Of a stretch of DNA of 64,000 nucleotides, positions 29,251 to 38,649 are shown piece by piece. The notes beneath the pieces were generated by a model that had not been told where the DNA came from, did not search any database, and saw nothing but the letters and a program-made list of their open reading frames with translations. Every line of letters starts with the position of its first letter. Position 1 is the first letter of the stretch. The stretch lies in contig NZ_JAALFG010000001.1 in assembly GCF_011058215.1 (NCBI RefSeq), positions 253,001-317,000 on the forward strand. The letters are read 5' to 3'. Origin of the DNA: Devosia aurantiaca (lineage in GTDB: Bacteria > Pseudomonadota > Alphaproteobacteria > Rhizobiales > Devosiaceae). The position numbers were made by a program, and so were the translations under genes.

Positions 29251-30730
29251 TGTCACCCACCGCTCCACTGATGTCCGAGGACTGAATTCTAGGACCATGG
29301 GCCCGCACCGCTGCTTGCCCGCTGAACTTGACGAGCATGTCGCCCCTGCCGAGCAGCTTCTCTGCGCCGCCGTCATCAAGGATGATCCGGGATTCGGAGC
29401 CCTTTTGAACTGTTAGTGCCACCCTGCTCGGAACGTTCGAACGCAGCATTCCAGGGAAGGTGGCCGCCTCCGGTCGCTGCGTGGCCAGCACGAGATGGAT
29501 GCCCGCGGAACGAGCTTTGGACGCCAAGCGGATCAAAGGCACTTCGATCTCATCCGACTGCATGAACAAGTCGCCAAGCTCGTCGATCACCGCCACTATG
29601 CGCTTCAGGTCAGAACCTGCCTCGCGCGCCTCGGCAAGATCCCGTACGCCCAGTTCGGTGAACTCCTCCTGGCGTCGGTTCATCTCTTTGATGAGATCGT
29701 TCAAGGCAGCAAGAGTATCGCCCACCGAAGTGACGATCTCACCAGTGATAAGATTCTTGAGCGACTTGTACGGAGCGAATTCGACCGCCTTGGGATCGAC
29801 GAGCAACAGGTCCGGGACATCTCGCCCGGAAAGCAATGACAGCAGGATGCCGTGGAGGGTCATGCTCTTGCCACTGCCGGTGGTTCCGCCAAGGAAAAGA
29901 TGCGGAGCAACTGCAAGATCGATGAGCATCGGCGCGCCCAGGACGTCGGTTCCGAGGCAAACGGGCAAACTCATGCCCTCTGCTGCCTTGGAACGCAGCG
30001 ATGGCTCCAAGTCGCCCCAATCAATCGTTCGCCACTGACTGGCAGGACGCGGGATATCAACCCATACCTGGCGCTCGACGGCAGCACTCGAGACAGTGGC
30101 AGCACGATCCCCGAGGCCAAGTCCGAAGGCGAGTTTGTCCTCACCCCTCTTTAGCCTGCTCAGATCATCGAGCCCGGTGAGCTGGAAGGTGAAGCGGGTC
30201 AATCTAGGCCCCTGCGCGGTCTGTATCAAACGGCCGTCGACACCCATTTCGGCCATGATTCCTGCTACCTGATCCCCCAATTCGCCGGCGAGTTCATCGT
30301 TCTCGGGGCCCTCGGTGAACATGTCCTGCAGCAAGTAGCGGTTGAAATCTGACCCAGGCGTCCATTCCGCAGCCAGTGTCGCGATTCCGCGACGAACGTG
30401 CCGCTGAAGCGCTGCATGGAATGCCGCTTCATCGGCGAAAAGATCCTTCCCTTCGTAAACGGAAATCATGGCTCGATAGACGTCCGAGTAATCGTCCTCG
30501 CCTTGTCTGGTCTCGCCGATCAACTGCTCAGGATGCATCTGAATGCCGTTCTCCTGAACGGGAAGCACAGGATAGGCCTCCGGATCCGGCGCGTTCGACA
30601 TCTGCAGCGACCGGGCAAGAGCCAGTCTGGCGATCGTCCAGTAGTCCAAATCCGGACGCTGCCAGCCTTCCTCCATGATCTGCTGGAGGATATTCTTGTC
30701 CTTTTCGGTAAGCTGAACACGCGCAACCAT
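29243..30730 (-). CDS. FtsK/HerA-type translocase with DndE-like N-terminal domain
   Basis: 495 residues. The N-terminal ~100 residues resemble DndE: YWTIARLALARSLQMSN, then EQLIGETRQGEDDYSDVYRA, comparable to ARLALSLSLR and GDTLFGQDEADLTLW in the separate DndE. After a linker comes an FtsK/SpoIIIE motor: PHLFLGGTTGSGKSMTLHGI (Walker A, about residue 285), PDLLLVDPKAVEF, IVAVIDELGDLFM (Walker B) and GIHLVLATQRP. A DNA-recognition domain fused to a translocase suggests a protein that follows DNA and reads sulphur marks. The start overlaps the DndD-like stop (TGATG). Confidence 0.75.
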   Translation of the reverse strand: MVARVQLTEKDKNILQQIMEEGWQRPDLDYWTIARLALARSLQMSNAPDPEAYPVLPVQENGIQMHPEQLIGETRQGEDDYSDVYRAMISVYEGKDLFADEAAFHAALQRHVRRGIATLAAEWTPGSDFNRYLLQDMFTEGPENDELAGELGDQVAGIMAEMGVDGRLIQTAQGPRLTRFTFQLTGLDDLSRLKRGEDKLAFGLGLGDRAATVSSAAVERQVWVDIPRPASQWRTIDWGDLEPSLRSKAAEGMSLPVCLGTDVLGAPMLIDLAVAPHLFLGGTTGSGKSMTLHGILLSLLSGRDVPDLLLVDPKAVEFAPYKSLKNLITGEIVTSVGDTLAALNDLIKEMNRRQEEFTELGVRDLAEAREAGSDLKRIVAVIDELGDLFMQSDEIEVPLIRLASKARSAGIHLVLATQRPEAATFPGMLRSNVPSRVALTVQKGSESRIILDDGGAEKLLGRGDMLVKFSGQAAVRAHGPRIQSSDISGAVGDNA

Positions 30731-32748
30731 CAGACCAACGATCCTTCTTCGACAGTGGCGGCGTCACCGCTGGTATTGAGAATGCGGAAGTGGGTCGCAA
30801 CCTTTTGGGACAGCAATTTCAGCTTGCGGTCGTCGATCTCGGCGTTCGTAGGCAGGATTATCACCTGCTTGGACAGGACCGGGTAGTAGGCCCGAAGCAG
30901 ATGCTCCTGGTTTTCGCGGTCGATACGACCGAGCGGCGTATCGATGATGACGGGAACATCACTGTCCGCGCTGTCCTTCATCGCCCATAGCAAGGCGGTC
31001 GCGGCAAGTTGCTTCATGCCACTCGATAAGCTCGTCCGGCCGATCGGCTTGCCGCTCTTCTCGTAGAACGTCAGCACGTAGCCCTCATCGATGCCGATGC
31101 GGTCGATCAGGGGATGTTGGATGATGCGCTTGAACCTGTCGTTCAGCATCGTTTCCAGTTCGGCCCTGGTCACGATCTTGATACGCTCGCTGATCTCGTT
31201 GAGCGCTTTCACGGCCTTTAGGACGAAGCGGCTGTCCTTGGCCGCCTGCGAGACCTGATCCTGAGACTCCTCGAGGCGCTTGACCTCCGCTGCCCAGCGC
31301 TGCTCGTCCGCGACGGCTTCGGCCGCTCGCACCGTCCACTGCCCCTTCAGCTGGTTCTGCTTGGCGATGCCTTCTTCCAGCTCCACGACCTTGTTAGACA
31401 CCTGACGAAACTCTTCGGCGTTGCCATTTGCACCCACCTCGAGATTGAACAGATTGCGCTTGATCTCCTGTACCGAGTTTCCCAGACGATAGGCTTCGAT
31501 CAACGCCCGACCTCGAGTTGATCGCAAGCCGCCACCCGCGATTACCCAGGTCTCGAAGCGGCCAACGAGTCGCTCGAGCACCGCGGGGCTGACGGCAGCG
31601 AACAGTCCGCTGCCGTTTTCAACGCGCAGAAGGCCGTTGATGCGCTCCGAAAGAAAATCGGAAAGCCTGGCGCCTTCGCTGTCCGACAAGGCCGGACAAC
31701 CCTCGGCGATCCAACCCTTCAACCGGCTCGATACGTTGTTGGCAAACTTGGCCTCGGTGCTGCCGGCGTGCGACATCCGAGCCACGATCTCCTGCAGAGC
31801 CTTCTGCACGAGACCGAGATTGGCAAGGATCGGAACGTCCTTCGGCAGCTCGCGTACAATCTGGTCTATAAGCTTGCTCAGCTTGTTGTTCTCGGAGCGT
31901 AATTGCTCCTCGAGCAGTTTGCGTTGCGCTTCGGACGCGCCCGAGCTCAGATTGGCCCGGCGGATCTGGACGCGTCGCAGTTCGACGCTGTCGATGCTCA
32001 GAAGCGACTCTATCTCCTCGAGGGCTTCCCGGGCCTCCAACTGCAAGGTCTTGGCTTTGGCAAGGCTCGCTTGCGCTTCGTCCAGAGCTTTCCGTAGACT
32101 TGATTCCAGGCCGCTTCTCTTGCGATCGCCCGAGAGTGCCACCAGTTCGCGAGCCAGGTCCTCTAGAAAGGTGATTTGCAGAAGACGATTGAAGTCTGCC
32201 TGGTAAGAGCCCGAGCTCTCCGCCAAGCTCTTGATGTCCTCGCCATCGAAGAAGAAAAAGCGCACGAGGCGCGATGGAATGGTGTCTTCCAAGATCGCTT
32301 GAGCCGGTTGCGCCGTCTTCCGATCGCTGCCGCGCTCAACGATGATCCCGGTGGTGTATTCCTCGGCCTCCACGGTCCACCATCGTGTGGCAGTGACTGT
32401 CTCGCCCACGTTGTCCAACCACGAGGCGACGATTTGAGCAGTCACGGGCTCGCCAAGCGCGGAGGCGCGCCGCCTGGCTTCGCGATTGATCAATCCCGTC
32501 CACTGCGAACCATCGCCGAGAACGTATTGCGGACCGGAAAGCGGTGCGGGTGGGACGCCGACCATGCGGAATTCGGTTTGCTCGGCCCCCGTGAACAACA
32601 GCTTCATAGCGTTGAGGAAGCTGGTCTTCCCCATGCCGTTGCGACCCCAGATCAGGACGATGTTCTTGTCGGGGGTGGTTGCCGAGAAGTCGAACGTCGC
32701 ATCCTTGTATGCAAAGATGTTCTCGAGCCTAACTTTGAGAAGCTTCAT
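30730..32748 (-). CDS. Second DndD-like SMC-type ATPase
   Basis: 672 residues. Walker A IWGRNGMGKTSFLNAMKLL near residue 37. RFFFFDGEDIKSLAES parallels LLFDGEQIRRLAQ in DndD. A long coiled coil covers about 200-540. The C-terminal catalytic half has TSLSSGMKQLAATALLWAM (signature) and VPVIIDTPLGRIDRENQEHL (Walker B), the IDTPLGR(I/L)D stretch being shared with DndD. It is therefore a DndD paralogue rather than a generic SMC. It overlaps the small upstream gene by 20 bp. With the following DndE-FtsK gene it forms a second D/E pair, probably the effector or restriction half. Confidence 0.75.
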   Translation of the reverse strand: MKLLKVRLENIFAYKDATFDFSATTPDKNIVLIWGRNGMGKTSFLNAMKLLFTGAEQTEFRMVGVPPAPLSGPQYVLGDGSQWTGLINREARRRASALGEPVTAQIVASWLDNVGETVTATRWWTVEAEEYTTGIIVERGSDRKTAQPAQAILEDTIPSRLVRFFFFDGEDIKSLAESSGSYQADFNRLLQITFLEDLARELVALSGDRKRSGLESSLRKALDEAQASLAKAKTLQLEAREALEEIESLLSIDSVELRRVQIRRANLSSGASEAQRKLLEEQLRSENNKLSKLIDQIVRELPKDVPILANLGLVQKALQEIVARMSHAGSTEAKFANNVSSRLKGWIAEGCPALSDSEGARLSDFLSERINGLLRVENGSGLFAAVSPAVLERLVGRFETWVIAGGGLRSTRGRALIEAYRLGNSVQEIKRNLFNLEVGANGNAEEFRQVSNKVVELEEGIAKQNQLKGQWTVRAAEAVADEQRWAAEVKRLEESQDQVSQAAKDSRFVLKAVKALNEISERIKIVTRAELETMLNDRFKRIIQHPLIDRIGIDEGYVLTFYEKSGKPIGRTSLSSGMKQLAATALLWAMKDSADSDVPVIIDTPLGRIDRENQEHLLRAYYPVLSKQVIILPTNAEIDDRKLKLLSQKVATHFRILNTSGDAATVEEGSLV

Positions 32749-32950
32749 CGGCGCCCTCCGCTCGATGCTTCTTCAACGCGAGGTCGACGATCCGTGATAC
32801 GTCGCGCCTCAAATGAGGTCTTGCACCCCATGCGAGGAGGTCGCCATGCTCGGTCTCGAGATCGAGCAAGGCCTCTATGAAGGATGGGTCGACGCCCTCT
32901 TGCGCGCAGACCTCAGCGACGATAGCGGCCCTGCCTTCTTTGTCTTTCAT
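32729..32950 (-). CDS. Small protein between dndE and second ATPase
   Basis: 73 residues from the ATG at 32950 (MKDKEGRAAIVAEVCAQEGV). It has an acidic helical core (DPSFIEALLDLETEHGDLLA) and a basic tail with a possible helix (RDVSRIVDLALKKHRAEG). I recognise no domain. Similar tiny genes recur next to modification-system ATPases. The 20-bp overlap with the ATPase start means it is translated with it, so it may be a subunit or assembly partner. The 173 bp before it are the only sizeable gap in the dnd operon and may carry an internal promoter. Confidence 0.55.
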   Translation of the reverse strand: MKDKEGRAAIVAEVCAQEGVDPSFIEALLDLETEHGDLLAWGARPHLRRDVSRIVDLALKKHRAEGADEASQS

Positions 32951-33123
32951 CGTTCCCCCAGGCCGACAGCCGTGCATGGCATTTCGCAACAATCCCTAAC
33001 CGGCTCGCGCTGTGCGCAGCAAGCCGGTATTGCGAAGGTTTTGGCTGCGAAGTCCCTGCCCCGTACCAAGAATAGTTTGGCAGATCGACAATGCGCAACA
33101 GTTGTTTGCGAGATCGGAGCACC

Positions 33124-33549
33124 CTACTTGGTGGGTCGCTCTGCCAATAGCCTCGCGAATGCTTGCTCGATCGTCGCGGCGCCCGTTATGGACCTTGAAA
33201 GCAGATCCATGCCCCGCGCCCAGTGGGCTGCGACCAGGTCTTGGAAGGCGCGCCGGCTCAAACCGCTCTGACCGCAGTGCTGCACGATGAGAGCAATCCA
33301 GAGCGTGAGGTCCGCTTCGTCCTGCCCGAACAGGGTGTCCCCCTTAATCGGCCTTCCGCCGCCATCGTTGATCGGAGCTGGCAAGTCAGGTCTGCGGAGC
33401 GACAACGACAGAGCCAAACGGGCCGGTTGATAGCGGAAGGGCAGCGCCAATGCCTTTTGGATACGCGAGTTCTCGCTGTCGGCAGCGAATGAGGTGCGGA
33501 AGTCAGCTCTGGAGATGTCCCCAATCTGAAGCGCTGCAGTTTGGTTCAT
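33124..33549 (-). CDS. dndE: DNA sulphur modification protein DndE
   Basis: 141 residues. The DndE core is visible from about residue 28: IQKALALPFRYQPARLALSL, then GGRPIKGDTLFGQDEADLTL and LIVQHCG. DndE binds DNA (nicked duplex) and is part of the DndCDE modification complex. The version here is slightly longer than the ~110-residue norm, with a C-terminal helix (LVAAHWARGMDLLSRS). The ATG overlaps the dndD stop by four bases (ATGA). Confidence 0.85.
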   Translation of the reverse strand: MNQTAALQIGDISRADFRTSFAADSENSRIQKALALPFRYQPARLALSLSLRRPDLPAPINDGGGRPIKGDTLFGQDEADLTLWIALIVQHCGQSGLSRRAFQDLVAAHWARGMDLLSRSITGAATIEQAFARLLAERPTK

Positions 33550-35774
33550 GCTGCCTGCCTCGGGAAATAACCCTTCTCCACGACCGTTTCGCCCAAGCCA
33601 CCTGACTCGGGTCGATAGACCAGGTGGTGCTCGGATCCGATGCGGTGGAAAATGCGGTCGTAGTAGCGCCCGTAGACCTCCTCGGGTTGCGAGAGGAGAA
33701 TGGTCTGGGAGTCCCGGCGAACGAAGTAATCGAGGACGCGCTCCCGATGCGCCGTGTCGAGACGCCCCAACGGCGTGTCGATCACCAATGGCAGGGAGCG
33801 CCCACCGAGACCGCTCACCGCGGCGATCAGCGCCATCGCGAAAATCTGGTTCTCACCGGCGGACGCGTCGGTGTCCCGCAAGTTTCTACCCGAAGGGTCG
33901 AGAAGCGACACGTCCCCGTCATCTGCAATGGCAACCGTTTCGACGACGCCCTTATGCGCCAAGCTGCGATAGGCCGCCGTCAAAGCCTTGGCCAGCTCGT
34001 CGTAGTGCTTGGGCATAGCCACAGCGATTGAGCCCTGCAGGGAGGCGATCGCCATGCGTGCCGCATCTGCACCAGTGCCTCCGTGCCCGCTTGCCCGGCG
34101 CATGCCTCGCCGCCTGGAAAGTTCCGCCTGGAGAGGCTCGACCTGCGCTTGCTGCTTGCCAGCCACTTGATCGAGTCGACGACGTCGCCCTTCAAGATCA
34201 GAAATGCGTTGACTCGTGTCCTCAAGCTCCAGCACCAGCTCGGTACGGTTCTTCTCGGCTCGATCACGTTGCTCTTCCTGCCGATCCATGCGCGCTATCG
34301 CAGCGGCGATCTCAGCTATGCTACCAGTCATCCGGTCGATCTCGCCACGTGCTGAAGCCCTCGACCCTTCTATCAGCTCGTGCACCCTGCCCGCGTCATG
34401 ACCCTTGAGATAAAGATGCAGTGGGGCGATCGATCCAGCACCGGAGGCACTGACAGACCTCTGCCAAGCCTCTCGTGTCCGTCGAGCCAGGTCCGCCAGA
34501 ACATCTTTCGGCAGAGGCGGTTCGGTTCTCTCCAGAGCGGAGATCAATTCCCGAAGCATTCTGGCGTCGTCGCCCTTGGTCAACGTCTTCGAACGAGCCG
34601 CTCCATCAAGAGCCAGCTCCACTTCGTCCAGCAATGCACCTGGTATCAGGAGAAACGGAAGCAACCTGACGCCAGCGACGAGAAGCTCGTGCCTTGCCGC
34701 CTGCAGGTCCGCTTCCAGCTTCTTGCGCAACTCTAGATCCTGATGACGCTCGAGATAAGTGCCATCGCCAAAGGACCCGATAGACCTCACGATCTCGTCG
34801 CGGCGCCGGCGCAACGGCTCCAACTCGGCTTCCACGCCCTCCAGCTCGTTACGAGTGGCCGTCAACTCGGCGTCCAATGCATCGATCTGGGACGACAGCA
34901 TCGATTCCGCGCCATCAGCGATGACCTCCTTGCCGCGATCACGAGCGTAGTCCGAAAGGTCTTCGAGCAGGGCCTTTATGGAAGCGACCCCCAACGCGCT
35001 CTCAAGGCCGAAACGAACCTGTTCGCCGAGCTCCCTCTGCGCGAGCCGGCGAATCTGCTCGCCATCGAACAGCAGGAACGGCAGCATGCTGACCGGGGCA
35101 ACGCGCCTCTCGATCTCGTAGAAGGCGAAATCCGCACTCGGAACGTCAGCGGGCGGGCTGAGAATGTGACGATCATCGCCGATCCGCAGAACCAGTTCTT
35201 CGTCCTCCTCGACGAACGAACCGTCATCGCCGAAGTACCAGTGCCGCTCGATCTCGAATGGACCGTCGTCGCCATCCAGCTCGATGGTCACGGACATGTC
35301 GCGATCGCCACGTTCAAATGCCTGTCGGTGCATGGCGCGCTCGATGGTCTGGTTATAGTCCGAGCGCCTCGGGCCGGGCGCTCCGCCCTCCGCACCGAGG
35401 CGCGACCGGTCAAGGTAGGCGCGGATGCCGTATATGCCCAATGCCAGCGCCTCGAGGATGCTGGTCTTGCCATTGCCGTTGTTGCCGCCGATCAGCGCAA
35501 CCGGACGATCGACACCGGTGGCAAGATCGAAGTCGGCATGGTCGAATGCCTTCCAGTTACGCAGAAGAACCTTCTTGAACCTGAAGGGGCGAGGCGTTCC
35601 TGCGGCTCTCGGGGTCCACGCGAGCAAAGACCAGTCCACCGGGGCGGAGAAGATCTCATCGAAGCGGTTGAACAGGCGGCGACGGTTCCCGCCCGCACCA
35701 TGCAAATGGCGCGCCGATACCAGCAGATCGAGCCAAGGACCAATTCCGCCCTCCGATGAGCCTTGAGCGCTCAT
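33546..35774 (-). CDS. dndD: DNA sulphur modification ATPase DndD
   Basis: 742 residues, near the usual DndD length. Walker A LIGGNNGNGKTSILEALALG near residue 95. MLPFLLFDGEQIRRLAQREL is a DndD hallmark. The coiled-coil arms run about 270-560. The C-terminal half holds SAGENQIFAMALIAAV and RSLPLVIDTPLGRLDTAHRE. It is an SMC-like ATPase thought to open or kink DNA during phosphorothioate insertion. An N-terminal ~50 residues before the ATPase core is an addition. Its start overlaps dndC (ATGA) and its stop overlaps dndE, consistent with a stoichiometric complex. Confidence 0.92.
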   Translation of the reverse strand: MSAQGSSEGGIGPWLDLLVSARHLHGAGGNRRRLFNRFDEIFSAPVDWSLLAWTPRAAGTPRPFRFKKVLLRNWKAFDHADFDLATGVDRPVALIGGNNGNGKTSILEALALGIYGIRAYLDRSRLGAEGGAPGPRRSDYNQTIERAMHRQAFERGDRDMSVTIELDGDDGPFEIERHWYFGDDGSFVEEDEELVLRIGDDRHILSPPADVPSADFAFYEIERRVAPVSMLPFLLFDGEQIRRLAQRELGEQVRFGLESALGVASIKALLEDLSDYARDRGKEVIADGAESMLSSQIDALDAELTATRNELEGVEAELEPLRRRRDEIVRSIGSFGDGTYLERHQDLELRKKLEADLQAARHELLVAGVRLLPFLLIPGALLDEVELALDGAARSKTLTKGDDARMLRELISALERTEPPLPKDVLADLARRTREAWQRSVSASGAGSIAPLHLYLKGHDAGRVHELIEGSRASARGEIDRMTGSIAEIAAAIARMDRQEEQRDRAEKNRTELVLELEDTSQRISDLEGRRRRLDQVAGKQQAQVEPLQAELSRRRGMRRASGHGGTGADAARMAIASLQGSIAVAMPKHYDELAKALTAAYRSLAHKGVVETVAIADDGDVSLLDPSGRNLRDTDASAGENQIFAMALIAAVSGLGGRSLPLVIDTPLGRLDTAHRERVLDYFVRRDSQTILLSQPEEVYGRYYDRIFHRIGSEHHLVYRPESGGLGETVVEKGYFPRQAA

Positions 35775-36900
35775 GCCGGTTCCAGCTTCGACATGGAGAT
35801 CGTGTCCTCCGCCCAGATCCTGTGAATGGCGTCGATCTCCTCATCGGAGATTAGCGGCAGATCGACCTCGGCCTGAACCGCGCGAAGCCGATCCAGTATC
35901 TGCCGGCGAGCCTCCAACGTGAACGGGCCGGGGATGAGACGTCCTTCTCCAACGAAATTCAGAGTGCCGTTGCGTCGGGTGGCCATGCGCATCGCCCCAT
36001 CCTCGCGAATGGCCTTCAGCCAATCGCGGAATTCGAGCAGAGGCTCGAGGTCGCCGTAGCCTGCCTCGATGAAGGATTCGGCGCTCTTGTCCTTCTCAAC
36101 GACCGTGCAGGTCCAGCATCCGAACCGCGAGGATGCGGTGCCACAGGATGGGGCTTCGGACTTGTCCGTCACCAACGGGCATTCGCCGCCACCTGCGTTG
36201 CGATACATCGTCACCAGCTCACGGTGAGTGCCTCCCCACGGCGGCGACGACTGCAGCAGGGTCTGCCACACCTCATCGGTGGTCAGGTCGACGATCGGCT
36301 TGTAGACGAAGCAGTTCTGCAGGCTGTTGTGAGGGTTCAGCCGCTGTCCGTTGTCGTAACGGGCAACGCTGCGGCGGCGCTGCGTCGACTCTGCACTTCG
36401 CACGCCCAGTAGCAGGATGGCCTCACCCGACGCATGGACCTGCGTCTTGATGTAGGTCGTGGTTGGAGCGATCTTCATGCGATCAGTGCACCAACGGAAG
36501 ACGCGACTTGGCGAGGGATAGCCACGACCGACCAGGTTCACCCAGAACGTCTGCTCCACGTCGGGGACCGTCTTCGCCACCACCACCGGAAGTCTGAGCG
36601 GTTCGATGGCGGAACGCATCCGGTCGAGCACCATCTCCAGATGATTGGCGATGACGGGGACTCGACGAGGGTGTCATTGGCTACCACGTGCACGGCGCGC
36701 TGACGCTTGCGAGGAGGAAGCGAGAGCAGCATCTCAAAGACCAGTTGCGCGAGGAGAGTGCTGTCCTTGCCGCCGGAGAAGCCCAGGATCCAGGGCGTCG
36801 CATGGGGCTGGAGGTACTCTTCCCGCAAATCGGCCAGGATCGCTCGAAGGCGACCGCCCAACTGGTCGACCTGTTCGTCATTGGCGAGGATCGCTGTCAT
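35771..36900 (-). CDS. dndC: DNA sulphur modification protein DndC (frameshift)
   Basis: About 376 residues after repair of one frameshift. PAPS-reductase-like ATP pyrophosphatase that receives sulphur from DndA through an Fe-S cluster. The PP-loop is GFSGGKDSTLLAQL near residue 40. The Cys set typical of DndC is RFGCWTCTVVEKDKS near residue 240, with further Cys in GGECPLVTDKSEAPSCG. The two halves meet near 36655 at a run of C: one more C would join NDTLVESP to VIANHLEMVLDRMR. The gene is 1130 bp, one short of a codon multiple. Its ATG overlaps the dndA stop (ATGA). Confidence 0.9.
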
Positions 36901-38056
36901 GCTCTTCTCCGGGTTGAGCGCAGTGCGGCAACCGCACGCTCGATTGCATCCGCGGCTTCATCGATGTCGTCGGTCGTTGTTCCGTGACCCACGCCGATGC
37001 GGATGGCCGTCTCCGCCTCTGGAACTGTCAGGCCTATTGCAAGCAGGACGTGGGAGGGCTCCAGCGTCTTGGCGCTGCAGGCCGAACCAGTGGACAAGGA
37101 CACTTGCTCTTGCAGTCGTAGAACCAAGGCTTCGCCATCCACGTCATCGAAGCGAACGTTCAGGTTCCCTGGCAGGCGGGACGCTGCATCGCCGTTCTCC
37201 AATGACCCTGGCATCATCAGCAGACGCGCACGCAGGCGATCCCGAAGGCGAGCTACGCGTTCCGACTCCTGGGCCATGCCCTCGTCGCAAAGGGCGCAGG
37301 CAGCGCCGAAGCCAACGCAGAGCGGCGCGGAAAGCGTGCCCGATCGCGCGCCGCCCTCCTGACCACCACCAAGGATGTTGGGCTTGAGCTTGGGCCTCAA
37401 GCGACGGGAGACGTAGAGAGCACCAATTCCCGATGGCCCACCGAGCTTGTGCGCAGAAATGCTTGCCAGATCCAGAAGCGAAGCGTCCACCGGACGCTTG
37501 CCGGCAACCTGCGCGAGATCGGAATGCAGCAGACCACCCTTTGATCGAACCAGACGCGATATTTCGCCCATGGGCTGTATCGTGCCGATCTCATGATTGG
37601 CCCACGCGATCGATACGATGCCGGTCGCAGCACCGACGATGGCTTCGAGGGCGGACATGTCCACCAGACCGGATCGATGGACCGGCACGACGTCGACGAC
37701 CCAGCCCTGACGCTCCATCGCTCGCGCCTTCTCGATGACCGAGGCATGCTCGATGGCGGATATGGCAAGTCTGTTGCGACCAGCGGCAAGCAGATGATCG
37801 GCCAGACCTGAGAGCGCAAGGTTGTTCGACTCCGTCGCGCCCGACGTGAAGACGATCTCCGAGGCACGCACCCCGATGAGGTCCGAAACCTGGCTACGGG
37901 ACTTCTCGACAGCGGCATGCGCCGCGCCACCCGCCTTGTGCGTGGAATGGGGTTGGCGTCTGCGGTGGCGAAGGCATCCATCATGACGTCGAGCACGCGT
38001 CGGTCGATCGGCGCATGGGCATGGTAGTCGAGGTAGATTGGCGCGGACGTCGTCAT
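36897..38056 (-). CDS. dndA: Cysteine desulphurase DndA (IscS-type, frameshift)
   Basis: About 386 residues after one repair. PLP-dependent cysteine desulphurase feeding sulphur to DndC. It starts MTTSAPIYLDYHAHAPIDRR. The catalytic region shows VFTSGATESNNLAL, SIAWANHEIGTIQP, ISAHKLGGPSGIGALY (the Lys that binds PLP), then SLSTGSACSAKTLEPSH with the persulphide Cys. The frame breaks near 37947 in a C run (ATADANP joins HSTHKAGG). The start overlaps the stop of the upstream HTH gene (ATGA), so the operon begins with that regulator. Context, not sequence alone, separates DndA from a housekeeping IscS. Confidence 0.88.
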
Positions 38057-38334
38057 TCGGCGTCCGCTTCCTGCTTGAGAACAACGCCCGAACCGAAATC
38101 CGTCGTGATGAACATCACGCCGTTGGCCTCGAATGCCCGGACGATGTCGGCAACGGTACGGGGCGTGAGCCCTGAGGATCCGTCCTCGAACCTGCCGATG
38201 GTGTTCACGCCCACGCCGCATTCCTCCGCGGCTTGCGCCTTCGTCCAGGTCAGCAGGGTACGAGCGGCACGCAAATGCCTGCCCTGCACCTGTTCGGGTT
38301 TTGCGGTCACAAAGTGGGTTTTCTTCGACGCCAT
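38053..38334 (-). CDS. XRE-type regulator heading the dnd operon
   Basis: 93 residues. QGRHLRAARTLLTWTKAQAA, then EECGVGVNTIGRFEDGSSGL, is a Cro/CI helix-turn-helix (helix 3 in VNTIGRFEDG). The C-terminal part, MFITTDFGSGVVL, is a small strand cap common in short XRE proteins. It is the first gene of the minus-strand cluster and is translationally coupled to dndA, where many dnd loci have dndB. It probably represses the divergent promoters between itself and the protease operon. Confidence 0.75.
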   Translation of the reverse strand: MASKKTHFVTAKPEQVQGRHLRAARTLLTWTKAQAAEECGVGVNTIGRFEDGSSGLTPRTVADIVRAFEANGVMFITTDFGSGVVLKQEADAE

Positions 38335-38649
38335 AAGCGGGACTGTGAACCGTTCGATTGTATTCTACAAGCCAAAATGTACGAAATGTCCCAACTTTTT
38401 GCCTGCCTTGGATCTTATCATGCGCGGAAAAAAACGTTGATACAGAGCAATTTATCGCAAGTGCCTAAGGGTGGCACACTGCTTGACGCAGCCATCCATG
38501 CTGTCGACGGCAGTCTTCCGCACTTGAAACGTGGCGGGAGCGTTCCGATGTGATCGTCTCCAGCCAAGCTGGTCCTCTTCTCGCATGCCGTTCGCCGCAT
38601 GTCGCAATCGCAGCCCGCATGAACGCGAGGCGATGTTGGAGAGGACATT
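38335..38649. promoter_or_regulatory. Divergent promoter region between dnd and protease operons
   Basis: 315 bp with no gene, between two divergent operons. On the minus strand TACAAT (38357-38362) is a good -10 for the HTH-dnd operon, with TTCGTA 17 bp upstream as a weak -35. That -35 lies inside AAATGT-ACG-AAATGT (38375-38389), a tandem hexamer that could be the XRE operator. The plus-strand protease gene has GGAGAGG six bases before its ATG; its promoter is not obvious. Confidence 0.5.

Noticed and set aside
34743-35759. A 338-codon plus-strand ORF opposite dndD
   Set aside because: Antisense shadow of dndD; dndD has clear motifs over the whole span.
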